Source: Lachnospiraceae bacterium (GTDB lineage: Bacteria; Bacillota; Clostridia; Lachnospirales; Lachnospiraceae). Taken from it: DNA of 64,000 nucleotides. Under the pieces are notes generated by a model. That model did no database searches and was not told the DNA's origin. It saw only the letters and a list, made by a program, of their open reading frames with translations. A program made the translations under genes and the position numbers. Below are positions 44,447-53,179 of this stretch, in pieces. Position 1 is the stretch's first letter, and every line of letters starts with the position of its first letter. The stretch lies in contig CP107199.1 of the NCBI GenBank assembly GCA_025758065.1, positions 1,361,501 through 1,425,500 of the forward strand. The letters run 5' to 3'.

Positions 44447-45295
44447 TTAAAATTGTGTTCTCAGTTTCGGATCTAACAGGTCTCTTAAACCATCGCCAAT
44501 GAAATTGGCACCTACCGCCATGGTGAAAATGGCAAGTCCCGGAAAACCGGCAACCCAGAATTTATTGAAGTAATCTACGCCGTCAGAAACCATCATTCCC
44601 CATTCCGGTGTTGGCGGGGCGGAACCAAGTCCCAAGAAGCTTAAAGTAGAGAACATCAGTATCTTGTTTCCGATATCTGTGGTAGCCATGATCAATACGG
44701 AGCTGACGCTGTTTGGGATGATCTCTTTTAAAAGGATACGCATGCGGGAAGCACCAAGGGCCTCCGCTGCATTCACGTATTCATTTTCCTTTACGCTTAG
44801 AACAACGCTTCGCATCAGGCGTGCGTAAGTAGGCCATGAAACAATGACAAGGGCAAACATGGTGTTGAACAGGTTGGAGCCCATAACTGCGTTGATGATC
44901 ATTGCCAGGATCAAGGATGGGAAAGACAGGATCATTTCGGAAAAACGCATCATCACATTATCCAGCCAGCCGCCTGCGTAACCGGCCAGTGCGCCGTAAA
45001 AGGTGCCGATAATGCCTGCAATGATAACGGAGAGACACCCTGCAAGAAGAGAATAACGTCCGCCGTAGATCACACGGCTGAAAATGTCACGTCCAAAGTT
45101 ATCTGTGCCGAACCAGTGGATGGCAGAAGGTGCCTTTAAACGCATGGACAGATCCTGTGTGATTGGGTCGTAAGGAGCAATAGCAGGTGCTAAAACAGCT
45201 GCTAAGATCCATCCAAGACAGATCAAAATACCCAGTGTAAACAGGTAATTGGATTTTAATAATTTTTTCAGGGAATGGATCATGGTTAATTGCAC
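44447..45295 (-). CDS. oligopeptide ABC permease, DppC/OppC type
   Basis: 282 residues, about six helices. The N-terminal OppC pattern ILAAVLAPAIAPYDPITQDLSMRLKAPSAIHWFGTDNFGRDIFSRVIYG near 30-78 and EAA loop AAEALGASRMRILLKEIIPN near 177 identify it. Its start overlaps the DppB-type gene by ten bases. Confidence 0.9.
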   Translation of the reverse strand: MQLTMIHSLKKLLKSNYLFTLGILICLGWILAAVLAPAIAPYDPITQDLSMRLKAPSAIHWFGTDNFGRDIFSRVIYGGRYSLLAGCLSVIIAGIIGTFYGALAGYAGGWLDNVMMRFSEMILSFPSLILAMIINAVMGSNLFNTMFALVIVSWPTYARLMRSVVLSVKENEYVNAAEALGASRMRILLKEIIPNSVSSVLIMATTDIGNKILMFSTLSFLGLGSAPPTPEWGMMVSDGVDYFNKFWVAGFPGLAIFTMAVGANFIGDGLRDLLDPKLRTQF

Positions 45296-46305
45296 CTCAC
45301 TCTTGGGTCGATAATGCCGTAGAGGATATCGACCACTGTATTGATGATCATATAGTTTAATGCGATCAGCAGTGCCACGCCGATGATCGCCGGATAGTCA
45401 GCTGCCATGACGGATTCGTAGGCAAACTGGCCTACTCCCGGCCATTTGAAAATGGTTTCTACTAATACCATACCGCCAAGAAGGTTTCCAAGTCCCAGTC
45501 CAATAACGGTCATAACCGGGATCAGTGCATTTCCAAGTGCATGTTTTAAGATCAGGCAGAGACTGTTTAAGCCTTTTGCCTTTGCTGTGCGGACATAGTC
45601 AGTAGATAAGGCATCTAACAGGTTAGAACGGGTGGTTCTGGTGATCAGGCCCATGGTAAAGGCAGCCAGAACAATACTTGGAAGGATCAGGTGACGGATG
45701 GCATCCATGGCTTTTGCCGGATTTCCCTCGATCAGACTGTCGATCACATACATTCCCGTAACGGAGGCCGGGGCAGAGAAAGAATTGCTTAAACGGCCCG
45801 GTCCCGGGAATATTTTTAACTTATAGTAGAAGAAATACAGCATCAGCAGCGCAAACCAGAAAGCCGGAATGCTGACGCCGGTTACGGAAATGGCCCGGAC
45901 GATCTGATCTAAGATACTGTTGCGGCGGATGGCGGAAATGATACCAAACAGGATGCCGAAAACAGAAGCAATCACGATGGAAAACAGGGCCAGTTCCAGA
46001 GTAGCGGGATAGCATCTTGCCAGATCGTCCAGTACCGGACGGCTGGTTCGGATAGAGGTTCCCAGGTCAAAGTGCAGAAGATCACGGATGTAATAGATAT
46101 ACTGCACAATGAGCGGACGGTCCAGACCGTGCTTTGCACGGTAGGCCGCTACGATCTCAGGATCATTTAAAGCTCTCTGGCTCAGGTTTGCAACTACCGG
46201 GTCGCCAGGTATCATCTTTGTAAGGATGAACACCAGGGTGGCAACGCCGAACAGCATAACTGCCAGATAAACCACACGTTTTCCAATAAATTTCAACTCT
46301 CCCAT
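45286..46305 (-). CDS. oligopeptide ABC permease, DppB/OppB type
   Basis: 339 residues with a TM-rich body and the DppB-type N-terminal segment FILTKMIPGDPVVANLS near 26-42. EAA-like loop VRTAKAKGLNSLCLILKHALGNALIPV lies near 237. It forms the permease dimer with the next gene. It lies 30 bases after the binding-protein stop. Confidence 0.9.
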   Translation of the reverse strand: MGELKFIGKRVVYLAVMLFGVATLVFILTKMIPGDPVVANLSQRALNDPEIVAAYRAKHGLDRPLIVQYIYYIRDLLHFDLGTSIRTSRPVLDDLARCYPATLELALFSIVIASVFGILFGIISAIRRNSILDQIVRAISVTGVSIPAFWFALLMLYFFYYKLKIFPGPGRLSNSFSAPASVTGMYVIDSLIEGNPAKAMDAIRHLILPSIVLAAFTMGLITRTTRSNLLDALSTDYVRTAKAKGLNSLCLILKHALGNALIPVMTVIGLGLGNLLGGMVLVETIFKWPGVGQFAYESVMAADYPAIIGVALLIALNYMIINTVVDILYGIIDPRVRCN

Positions 46306-46334
46306 TTGGATCTGGTACCTTTCTCTGCGTTATT

Positions 46335-47975
46335 TTACTTTACGTTTATTGCAGTCAGATCAATGGTATAGGAATCAAAGATATCTACGCCATCTAATCT
46401 GGTGCTGTGGGCAATATGAGCAGGAGCCTGTGCGATCACGATGAACGGACCATCCTCATACATTGCATCCTGGATATTTTCCAGAACCTGGGTGCGGGCA
46501 TCATTGTCAGTTGCTTCCATTGCTTCCTGGGACATTGCAGCCAGTTCCGGGTTCATTTCAGCAGTCCATCCGCCTCTTAGTCCTACAGTACCGCCTGGAA
46601 GGAATTCCAGCTGTACGTTAGGATCGCTGTAATCTACGCCCCAGTACATAACAGTAAAGCCAAGAGTTCCGTTTCTGTAAGCATCGCCGTAGCCTGCTGC
46701 CCATGCTTCTGTTGTGATATTTACATTAATGCCGATCTGGGATAAGTCATCTTTTACCTTCTGGGCCAGGTCAGTTAAAAGGATGCCTTCCATATCCAGG
46801 TCAGAAACAGTCATATCTACGTCAAAGCCGTCCGGATAACCGGCGTCAGCTAACAGCTGCTTTGCTTCTTCGATGTTAGTGTAGTCATCTGGGCGTGTTC
46901 CCTTGCTTCCCATAAATCCGTCCTGAATGATAGAATATGGAGTTAAGGTGCCGTCACCGCAGATCATGCGGATTCCGGAGTAATCTAAAGCCTTGCGGAT
47001 GGCTTTCTGCACATCTGGATTGGAAACAGGTCCGCCGTATTCTTCATTCATGTTCATCATAACGAAACCGATCATCTTTGTGGTTCCGTTTACAATCTCA
47101 ACATTTTCAGCAGATCCCAGTTCCTCTAAAGTATCGTCAGTCAGGTTTAATGCAACATCAATATCTCCGGCAGATAAAGTCATCATCTGGGTATTTGCAT
47201 CTGGCTGGATCTTTAAAATGTACTTGTCTACATTAGTAGAAGTACCCCAGTAATTCGGGTTCTTTTCCAGAACAACTTCCTCATCGGGAGTGTAGCTGGT
47301 CAGGATGTACATGCCGCTTCCTGCACTTGCATTATCAAGGAAGCTCTGTGCAGTATCAGTGGAAGAAGCATCTTCTGCATCAGTACCGCCATTTTCCTTT
47401 ACAACAGCGCTGTCAAGGATAGCCAGAGAACTGTAAGTCAGCTTGGAGAGAATGGCACTGTCAGGCTGGTTTAAGTGGAAGATCACAGTAGCATCATCTG
47501 GAGTTTCAATGCTTTCAATGGTATCGCAGATGAAAGAAGGATTTCCCTTTAAGTTCTTGGTACGGTTGATGCTGAATGCAACATCAGCAGATGTGATCTT
47601 ATTGCCACTTGCAAAGGTCAGGCCGTCTTTTAACTTGACAGTCAATGTTAAGCCGTCTTCAGAAAACTCGTAAGTATCTGCCAGACAAGGCTGTGGTGTG
47701 CCATTGTTTTCGTAGAACTTAAACAGGTTTTCATAGCAGGCATTTACGATCAGCTGTGGGTACTTTTCGTAAACATAACCAGGATCCAGAGTGGAGAAGC
47801 CGGAACCCATGGCAACGATAACAGTGTTGTCGCCGGTGGAACTGCTTTCTGCCTGGGTGCTGCCAGATGAACCTGCTGCAGAAGTGTCTGTGGATGCCTG
47901 TCCGCCGCCACATGCCGTGCAGCCTGCTGCAACTGCCATGGAGAGGGCGAAGGCTAAGAGCTTTTTGTTTTTCAT
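46335..47975 (-). CDS. oligopeptide-binding lipoprotein (SBP family 5)
   Basis: About 546 residues from ATG 47975 (MKNKKLLAFAL). AGGAGG directly upstream decides this start, although the frame is open for 62 more codons. Signal peptide with lipobox GCTACG near 20-25, Ser/Thr linker, then family-5 fold: TFASGNKITSADVAFSINRTKNLKG and NPNYWGTS and ADAGYPDGFDVDM. It captures peptides (or nickel/opine-like ligands) for the two permeases. An R2 repeat lies in its leader. Confidence 0.9.
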   Translation of the reverse strand: MKNKKLLAFALSMAVAAGCTACGGGQASTDTSAAGSSGSTQAESSSTGDNTVIVAMGSGFSTLDPGYVYEKYPQLIVNACYENLFKFYENNGTPQPCLADTYEFSEDGLTLTVKLKDGLTFASGNKITSADVAFSINRTKNLKGNPSFICDTIESIETPDDATVIFHLNQPDSAILSKLTYSSLAILDSAVVKENGGTDAEDASSTDTAQSFLDNASAGSGMYILTSYTPDEEVVLEKNPNYWGTSTNVDKYILKIQPDANTQMMTLSAGDIDVALNLTDDTLEELGSAENVEIVNGTTKMIGFVMMNMNEEYGGPVSNPDVQKAIRKALDYSGIRMICGDGTLTPYSIIQDGFMGSKGTRPDDYTNIEEAKQLLADAGYPDGFDVDMTVSDLDMEGILLTDLAQKVKDDLSQIGINVNITTEAWAAGYGDAYRNGTLGFTVMYWGVDYSDPNVQLEFLPGGTVGLRGGWTAEMNPELAAMSQEAMEATDNDARTQVLENIQDAMYEDGPFIVIAQAPAHIAHSTRLDGVDIFDSYTIDLTAINVK

Positions 47976-47998
47976 AATTAAATCCTCCTCTTGTTTAG

Positions 47999-48161
47999 AT
48001 GTCCTCTCGGAGTCTTTCCTGCACTTGCTTTTGTGGCCGATTTTCCGCCAGTCGCACTCAAATTTCAGAGGCGGACGCAACGCCAACGCCTCAGAAATTT
48101 GGGCACAACTGACAAAAAATCTTCTCACAAAATCAAGCACAGAAAGATTCCGAGAGAACAT
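47999..48161 (+). repeat. R2 element, whole copy
   Basis: 163 bp with terminal inverted repeats: it opens ATGTCCTCTCGGAGTCTTTC and closes GAAAGATTCCGAGAGAACAT. The centre forms a CAAATTTCAGAGGCG/CGCCTCAGAAATTTG hairpin. The arrangement is MITE-like with no coding capacity. It separates the ATPase and binding-protein genes of the oligopeptide operon, only 23 bases from the lipoprotein start. Confidence 0.75.
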
Positions 48162-48229
48162 TTAGTACTTATTGATACAGCTTTAAAAAGCTGTGATAAA
48201 GCAATATTTTATGTGCTGGTAAAATTCAT

Positions 48230-49204
48230 TTACTGATATAAATGACATGCCACAAAATGACCTTTTTCAATCTCTTTTAACTGTGGGATCTCTTTGGAGC
48301 AGATATCACAGGCTTTCGGACAGCGGGTGTGGAACGGGCAGCCGGAAGGCGGGTTAGAAGGACTTGGAACTTCACCTGTTAAGTGGATGCGTTCTGTCCT
48401 GTCATCTGCATCAACCTGGGGAATAGCAGATAAAAGAGCCTCTGTATAAGGATGATAACGTTTCTCATATAGCTGGTCATAAGCGGCGATCTCCACCATT
48501 TTTCCCAGATACATAACACCTACACGGTCACTGACCTGGTAAACAACGTTTAAGTTGTGGGAGATGAAGAAATAGGTCAGTCCCAGACGTTCTTTTAATT
48601 CCTGGAGCAGGTTTAAGACCTGTGCCTGGACAGATACGTCAAGAGCAGAAACTGCTTCATCGCAGATAATAAGCTTTGGTTCTAAGGCCAGTGCTCTTGC
48701 AATACCGATACGCTGTTTCTGACCGCCGGAAAGCTCGTGTGGATAACGGCTTAAATGGTAGGTGTCAAGACCTACTAAGTGAAGCAGCTCCTCGATCCTT
48801 GCGTCTACGTCCATGGAACCTGTCATATGGTGGATCTGGAAAGGTTCCATAAGGATCTGGCGCACCGTACGTCTTGGATTTAAGCATGCGGAAGGATCCT
48901 GGAAAATGATCTGGGCTTTCTTACGCATCTGCTTTAAGGCTTTTCCCTTTAAACCGGAAATATCTTCCCCGTCCAGATAAACGTGGCCGTCAGTAGCGGG
49001 GATCAGGCGGATCAGGGTGCGTCCTAAGGTACTTTTTCCGCAGCCGGACTCACCAACTACGCCGAAGGTCTCCCCTGCGAAAATATCAAATGAAATATCG
49101 TCTACGGCACGTACTGTGCCGGATTTTTTGTCTTTTCCTTTAAAATATACTTTTACATGGTCTGCGTGGACCAGTACGTCTTTGTTCTTGCTTTCATCAG
49201 CCAT
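48230..49204 (-). CDS. oligopeptide ABC ATPase, DppF/OppF type
   Basis: 324 residues. Walker A GESGCGKST near 53, Q-loop QDPSACLNP near 103, ABC signature LSGGQKQRIGIARALALEPKLIICDEAVSALD near 158-189 including Walker B, and the C-terminal oligopeptide extension with a cysteine pattern (CPFHTRCPKACDICSKE) typical of OppF/DppF. It overlaps the preceding ATPase by eight bases. Confidence 0.93.
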   Translation of the reverse strand: MADESKNKDVLVHADHVKVYFKGKDKKSGTVRAVDDISFDIFAGETFGVVGESGCGKSTLGRTLIRLIPATDGHVYLDGEDISGLKGKALKQMRKKAQIIFQDPSACLNPRRTVRQILMEPFQIHHMTGSMDVDARIEELLHLVGLDTYHLSRYPHELSGGQKQRIGIARALALEPKLIICDEAVSALDVSVQAQVLNLLQELKERLGLTYFFISHNLNVVYQVSDRVGVMYLGKMVEIAAYDQLYEKRYHPYTEALLSAIPQVDADDRTERIHLTGEVPSPSNPPSGCPFHTRCPKACDICSKEIPQLKEIEKGHFVACHLYQ

Positions 49205-50210
49205 TGGTCACTGCCTCCTGACTTCCATTATCTGCCTGTGCATAGAGCCAGCAGCGTACCTGGCGGTCTTCCCCAACAGAAAATACAGGTGGTTCTTCCT
49301 TACGGCAACGGTCACAGGCTTTTGGACATCTTGGCCAGAAACGGCAGCCTTTGATGCGTTCTACCGGGTTTGGAACCATGCCTTCAATGGTGGATAATGG
49401 TTTACGCTCTTTGGTGATCCTTGGGATAGCGCTTAAAAGTCCCTGTGTATAAGGATGAAGAGGTTCACGGAAAATGTCAGCTACAGGTGCTTTTTCTACG
49501 ATGTGGCCGTTATACATAACGATAACGGTATCACAAAGTTCACTTACTACGCCCAGATCATGGGTGATAAATACAACGGAGGTATTCATTTTCTGGTTCA
49601 GATCACGGATCAGGTCTAAGATCTGTGCCTGGATAGTCACATCCAGAGCTGTTGTAGGCTCATCTGCGATCAGAATCTGCGGCTGACAGGCCAAAGCCAT
49701 GGCGATCATCACACGCTGGCGCATACCGCCGGACATCTGGTGGGGATATTCATAAGCACGGGCCTGTGGATTGGCGATCCCAACAGCCTGCATCATTTTA
49801 ATGGCCTCTTCCATGGCTTCTTTCTTTTTCATTCCTCTGTGAAGCTGTAAAGACTCTGCGATCTGCTTTCCACAGCGGATGATAGGGTTTAAAGAAGTCA
49901 TAGGTTCCTGGAAGATCATGGAGATCTCATTTCCGCGGATCTTCTCCATTTCCCGTTCAGAAAGTTTTACAAGATCCTTTCCATTATATAAGATCTGTCC
50001 GCCTGTGACTTTGCCCGGAGGATTTGGGATCAGCTGCATCATGGCCAGGGAAGACACGCTTTTTCCACTTCCGCTTTCCCCAACGATGCCAAGCTTCTCA
50101 CCACGGTGGAGCGTATAGCTTAAGTGGTCTACTGCGTGTACTGTTCCGGCCATGGTCTTGAATTCCACACACAAATCTTTTATTTCAAGTAATATTTCTG
50201 AATGGTTCAT
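49197..50210 (-). CDS. oligopeptide ABC ATPase, DppD/OppD type
   Basis: 337 residues. Walker A GESGSGKSV near 43, Q-loop FQEPMTSLNP near 100, signature MSGGMRQRVMIAMALACQPQILIADEPTTALD near 158-190, and the C-terminal CRFWPRCPKACDRCRKE cluster. It is the first gene of the oligopeptide operon. A possible promoter TTAACA-N16-TATAGC lies at about 50332-50359 on the minus strand. Between 50211 and 50425 nothing else was recognised. Confidence 0.93.
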   Translation of the reverse strand: MNHSEILLEIKDLCVEFKTMAGTVHAVDHLSYTLHRGEKLGIVGESGSGKSVSSLAMMQLIPNPPGKVTGGQILYNGKDLVKLSEREMEKIRGNEISMIFQEPMTSLNPIIRCGKQIAESLQLHRGMKKKEAMEEAIKMMQAVGIANPQARAYEYPHQMSGGMRQRVMIAMALACQPQILIADEPTTALDVTIQAQILDLIRDLNQKMNTSVVFITHDLGVVSELCDTVIVMYNGHIVEKAPVADIFREPLHPYTQGLLSAIPRITKERKPLSTIEGMVPNPVERIKGCRFWPRCPKACDRCRKEEPPVFSVGEDRQVRCWLYAQADNGSQEAVTNG

Positions 50211-50425
50211 GTTTTTCTCTCATTTCTACAGGATTCTATAAGTAAACAAACATATTATCCGACGACAGCACCGGATGCCAGTAATACATTCGTCAGTTTA
50301 AAGCGACAAAGTATCAACGCAAAAAAAAATAGCTATAATAGTATAGATACAATTGTTAAAGCCTAGAATACCATATTTTTTAAGGAAATTCAACTGGGGG
50401 AAGCAAGGTTCTTTTGATAAATGTT

Positions 50426-50967
50426 GGGATTTAGTTCAATAGGGTCCGAAAGGGATCCTCCATGTATAAACGCATTCACGGCAATTTAGGATCTTTTGTT
50501 CCGCCGCCAGTTAGACAGGGCTCCGGCAAACTCACACGCTTCGCGTGTTCAAACAATGCCTCCACCCTGTCCGCTATGCTCACAAAAGGTCCCCAATTGC
50601 CTAACGAATGCTTATTATACATGGAGGAGCCCTTTCTACTGTATTGGATATGTCATATAAAAAATGCCGTACTTAAGTACGATCCCCCTCCTGCATGAAA
50701 ACTGTTTATTGGTTTGCTCCTACATTTTTTATTGCCAATAACGTAGAAAGCCGCCGATACACATGACAGAATAAGCATTTGTTTGAAAATCCGTGAGTGG
50801 GCGTGCATAGTGTCAGAACGGAGAACCACTGTTTGAGCACGCAAAGCGTGCGAGTTTGGTTCGCAGTTCTGACAATAGGCGGCGCAAGCCCACGAACAAA
50901 GGATTTTCTCCCAAATGCGCATCTGTCATATGCACCGGTGGCTTTCGGACCGTAGTCAACAATATCC
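50426..50967 (+). repeat. R1 element, copy 3 (complete)
   Basis: Starts GGGATTTAGTTCAATAGGGT and ends, read inward, GGATATTGTTGACTACGGTC. Hairpin A (about 50449-50637) has one mismatch in the outer arms (GGGATCC against GGAGCCC). Hairpin B (about 50746-50946) pairs GAAAGCCGCCGATACACATG imperfectly with its partner. It is nearly identical to copy 1 in hairpin A, but retains the full hairpin B. It lies between nagB and the oligopeptide operon. Confidence 0.85.
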
Positions 50968-50988
50968 TTTTTTAAGTGGGTCTGCAGG

Positions 50989-51717
50989 TTACATAATAAG
51001 GCTTAATGCGGCTTCGTCTGCGATCACGGTCACATCATTATGCAGCTGTAAAATGGATGCGGGAACAGATGGTGTGATAGGGCCGTAAAGAGAATTCTTT
51101 AAGGCTTCTGCTTTTTCTTCACCCCCTGCAATAAGCAGGATCTTCTTTGCCTGCATGATGTTTTTGATGCCCATGGTATAGGCCTGTTTTGGAACATCAT
51201 CTTCAGAGGCGAAGAAGCGCTTATTTGCTTCAATGGTGCTTTCTGTTAAATCTACGCAGTGTGTCTCTTTTTCAAAAGCTGCGCCGGGCTCGTTAAAACC
51301 AATATGTCCATTTCGTCCAAGGCCTAAAAGCTGCAGATCGATGCCGCCATGGGAGCGGATAATCTCATTATAGGCAGCGCAGGCTTTCTGCGGGTCTGGC
51401 TCTAAGCCGTCTGGAACGAAGGTGTGGGATTTGTCAATATCTACATGATCAAACAGGTTGGTGTTCATAAAATAGCGGTAACTCTGGTCATTATCCGGGC
51501 CAAGGCCCTTGTATTCGTCAAGGTTAATGGTGGTGACTTTGGAAAAGTCCAGATCCCCTTTGTTATACCATTCGATCAGCTGTTTGTAGGTGCCCACAGG
51601 TGAAGAACCGGTTGCTAACCCCAATACGCAGTCCGGCTTCATGATGATCTGGGCAGAAATGATGTTTGCAGCTTTGCGGCTTAAGTCCTGATAGTTTTTT
51701 GCTTTGTAGATAACCAT
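50989..51717 (-). CDS. nagB: glucosamine-6-phosphate deaminase
   Basis: 242 residues, standard for the short Firmicutes NagB. It converts glucosamine 6-phosphate to fructose 6-phosphate and ammonia. GLATGSSPVGTYKQLIEWYNKG near 33-54 binds substrate phosphate; NLDEYKGLGPDNDQSYRYFM near 65-84 and LLGLGRNGHIGFNEPG near 131-146 contain the catalytic Asp, His and Glu. The AAAGGGGATAT site precedes the ATG. Monocistronic here; no nagA nearby. Confidence 0.94.
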   Translation of the reverse strand: MVIYKAKNYQDLSRKAANIISAQIIMKPDCVLGLATGSSPVGTYKQLIEWYNKGDLDFSKVTTINLDEYKGLGPDNDQSYRYFMNTNLFDHVDIDKSHTFVPDGLEPDPQKACAAYNEIIRSHGGIDLQLLGLGRNGHIGFNEPGAAFEKETHCVDLTESTIEANKRFFASEDDVPKQAYTMGIKNIMQAKKILLIAGGEEKAEALKNSLYGPITPSVPASILQLHNDVTVIADEAALSLIM

Positions 51718-51822
51718 AAATATATCCCCTTTCTAGTTTGATTTCTCCTACCTTATCAGTATAGCTGATTTGACAAAAAAGAGGAAGAGGGAAAGATGAC
51801 AGAAAAGAGAAAGGAAAAAAGA

Positions 51823-51851
51823 CTGACAGAGCTGTAGAAGTATGGTATGCT
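51823..51851 (+). promoter_or_regulatory. promoter of the FKBP gene
   Basis: CTGACA (51823-51828), a 17-base spacer and TATGCT (51846-51851). A TATAAT a few bases downstream (51856) could be an alternative -10. Confidence 0.5.
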
Positions 51852-51905
51852 AAAATATAATGAGCGCAGAAAAAAATAAGCGCAACCCCAACGGAGGACA
51901 ATATC

Positions 51906-52343
51906 ATGGAAATCACAGGACGTAATGTAGGAAAGACATGCCGCACCCATTATAAGGGTACTTTTAATGATGGAACACAGTTTGACTCTTCTTATGACAG
52001 AGGTGAGCCATTAGAATTCGTATGCGGCGCAGGCCAGATGATCAAGGGCTTTGACGCGGCAGTGGCAGATATGGAACCAGGAGAGGTGAAGGATATCCAC
52101 CTGATGCCGGAAGAAGCATACGGACAGCCAAACCCGGATGCTATCTTTGAATTGGAGATCGAGCAGCTTCCAGGCTCTGAGAATCTGACTGTAGGCCAGC
52201 AGGTATATCTGACCAACCAGATGGGCCAGCCATTCCCTGTAAAAGTCACTGACAAAACAGAAAAGACCATTACTTTTGATGCAAATCATGAAATGGCAGG
52301 AAAAGAGCTGAACTTTAAGATCGAACTGGTAGAAGTGAAGTAA
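51906..52343 (+). CDS. FKBP-type peptidyl-prolyl isomerase, SlyD-like
   Basis: 145 residues. The FKBP domain (HYKGTFNDGTQFDSSYDRGEPLEFVCGAGQMIKGFDAAVADMEPGEVKDIHLMPEEAYG near 16-75) carries an inserted IF-type chaperone segment (GQPFPVKVTDKTEKTITFDANHEMAGKELNF). The His-rich metal-binding tail of E. coli SlyD is absent. A cytosolic folding helper. It lies just ahead of spoVT. Confidence 0.88.
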   Translation: MEITGRNVGKTCRTHYKGTFNDGTQFDSSYDRGEPLEFVCGAGQMIKGFDAAVADMEPGEVKDIHLMPEEAYGQPNPDAIFELEIEQLPGSENLTVGQQVYLTNQMGQPFPVKVTDKTEKTITFDANHEMAGKELNFKIELVEVK

Positions 52344-52485
52344 TAAAAAATAAAAATTTAATTTCTGGACGGAAGTAAATATAGAAAGCAGCAGTGTATA
52401 TTTTACCCGCATTTCCACATACTACCCATAAGACACACAATATGGAAACAGAGATGTTTTGTGGTATGCAGGAGGAATAAACGTT

Positions 52486-53034
52486 ATGAAAGCTACAGGA
52501 ATCGTAAGAAGGATCGATGACCTTGGACGTGTGGTGATCCCAAAGGAGATACGAAGGACATTGCGTTTGCGGGAAGGAACACCTTTAGAGATATTTACAG
52601 ACCGTGAGGGGGAGATCATTTTAAAGAAATATTCCCCTATGGTGGAGCTGGCTGCTTTTGCCGGGCAGTATGCAGAAGCCATGTCCCAGGCGACTGGGCT
52701 GATCGTGTGCATCACAGACCGGGACCAGGTGATCGCTGTTTCCGGGGGAGCCAGAAAAGAGCTGCTGCAAAAGGCTATCAGCCAGAGCCTGGAACGTGTT
52801 ATTAATGAACGTCAGACTATTCAGGCAGGAAAAGACGATAAAAGCTTTGTCCGTTTGGTAGATGAAGAATTAGAGGGGATTACTGCCCAGGTGGTAGCTC
52901 CTATTATCTGTGAAGGTGATGCCATTGGCGCAGTAGCCATTATGAGCCGGGAGCCAAGAGCACGGTTTGGAGAAATGGAGCTGAAGCTGGCTGCCACTGC
53001 CTGCGGATTTTTAGGGCGGCAGATGGAAAGCTGA
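52486..53034 (+). CDS. spoVT: stage V sporulation protein T
   Basis: 182 residues. N-terminal AbrB-type swapped-hairpin DNA-binding domain (MKATGIVRRIDDLGRVVIPKEIRRTLRLREGTPLEIF) and a C-terminal GAF-like domain. It tunes forespore gene expression under SigG in spore formers, so the organism probably sporulates. AGGAGG before ATG 52486 sets the start, which matches the family N-terminus; the open frame extends nine codons upstream. In Bacillus, spoVT follows mfd; here 22 kb of transport and other genes lie between. Confidence 0.94.
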   Translation: MKATGIVRRIDDLGRVVIPKEIRRTLRLREGTPLEIFTDREGEIILKKYSPMVELAAFAGQYAEAMSQATGLIVCITDRDQVIAVSGGARKELLQKAISQSLERVINERQTIQAGKDDKSFVRLVDEELEGITAQVVAPIICEGDAIGAVAIMSREPRARFGEMELKLAATACGFLGRQMES

Positions 53035-53091
53035 AACAAAGCGGCATGGATAAACAATATGAGCAGAAATGAATGACAATTAATAGCAATG

Positions 53092-53125
53092 TAAAATCCC
53101 CCAGGTAAAACCTGGGGGATTTTAG
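53092..53125. terminator. bidirectional terminator
   Basis: AAAATCCCCCAGG pairs with CCTGGGGGATTTT between spoVT and the convergent dctM remnant. Confidence 0.8.
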
Positions 53126-53179
53126 CAAGAGAAAAAAGTTAGGTATCTAATATGAGAAAGGGCAGTCAGTCCCTTTTCA

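Noticed and set aside
47976..48161. 62-codon N-terminal extension of the oligopeptide-binding protein
   Set aside because: It is R2 repeat read in frame; the real start at 47975 has AGGAGG and begins a proper lipoprotein signal peptide.
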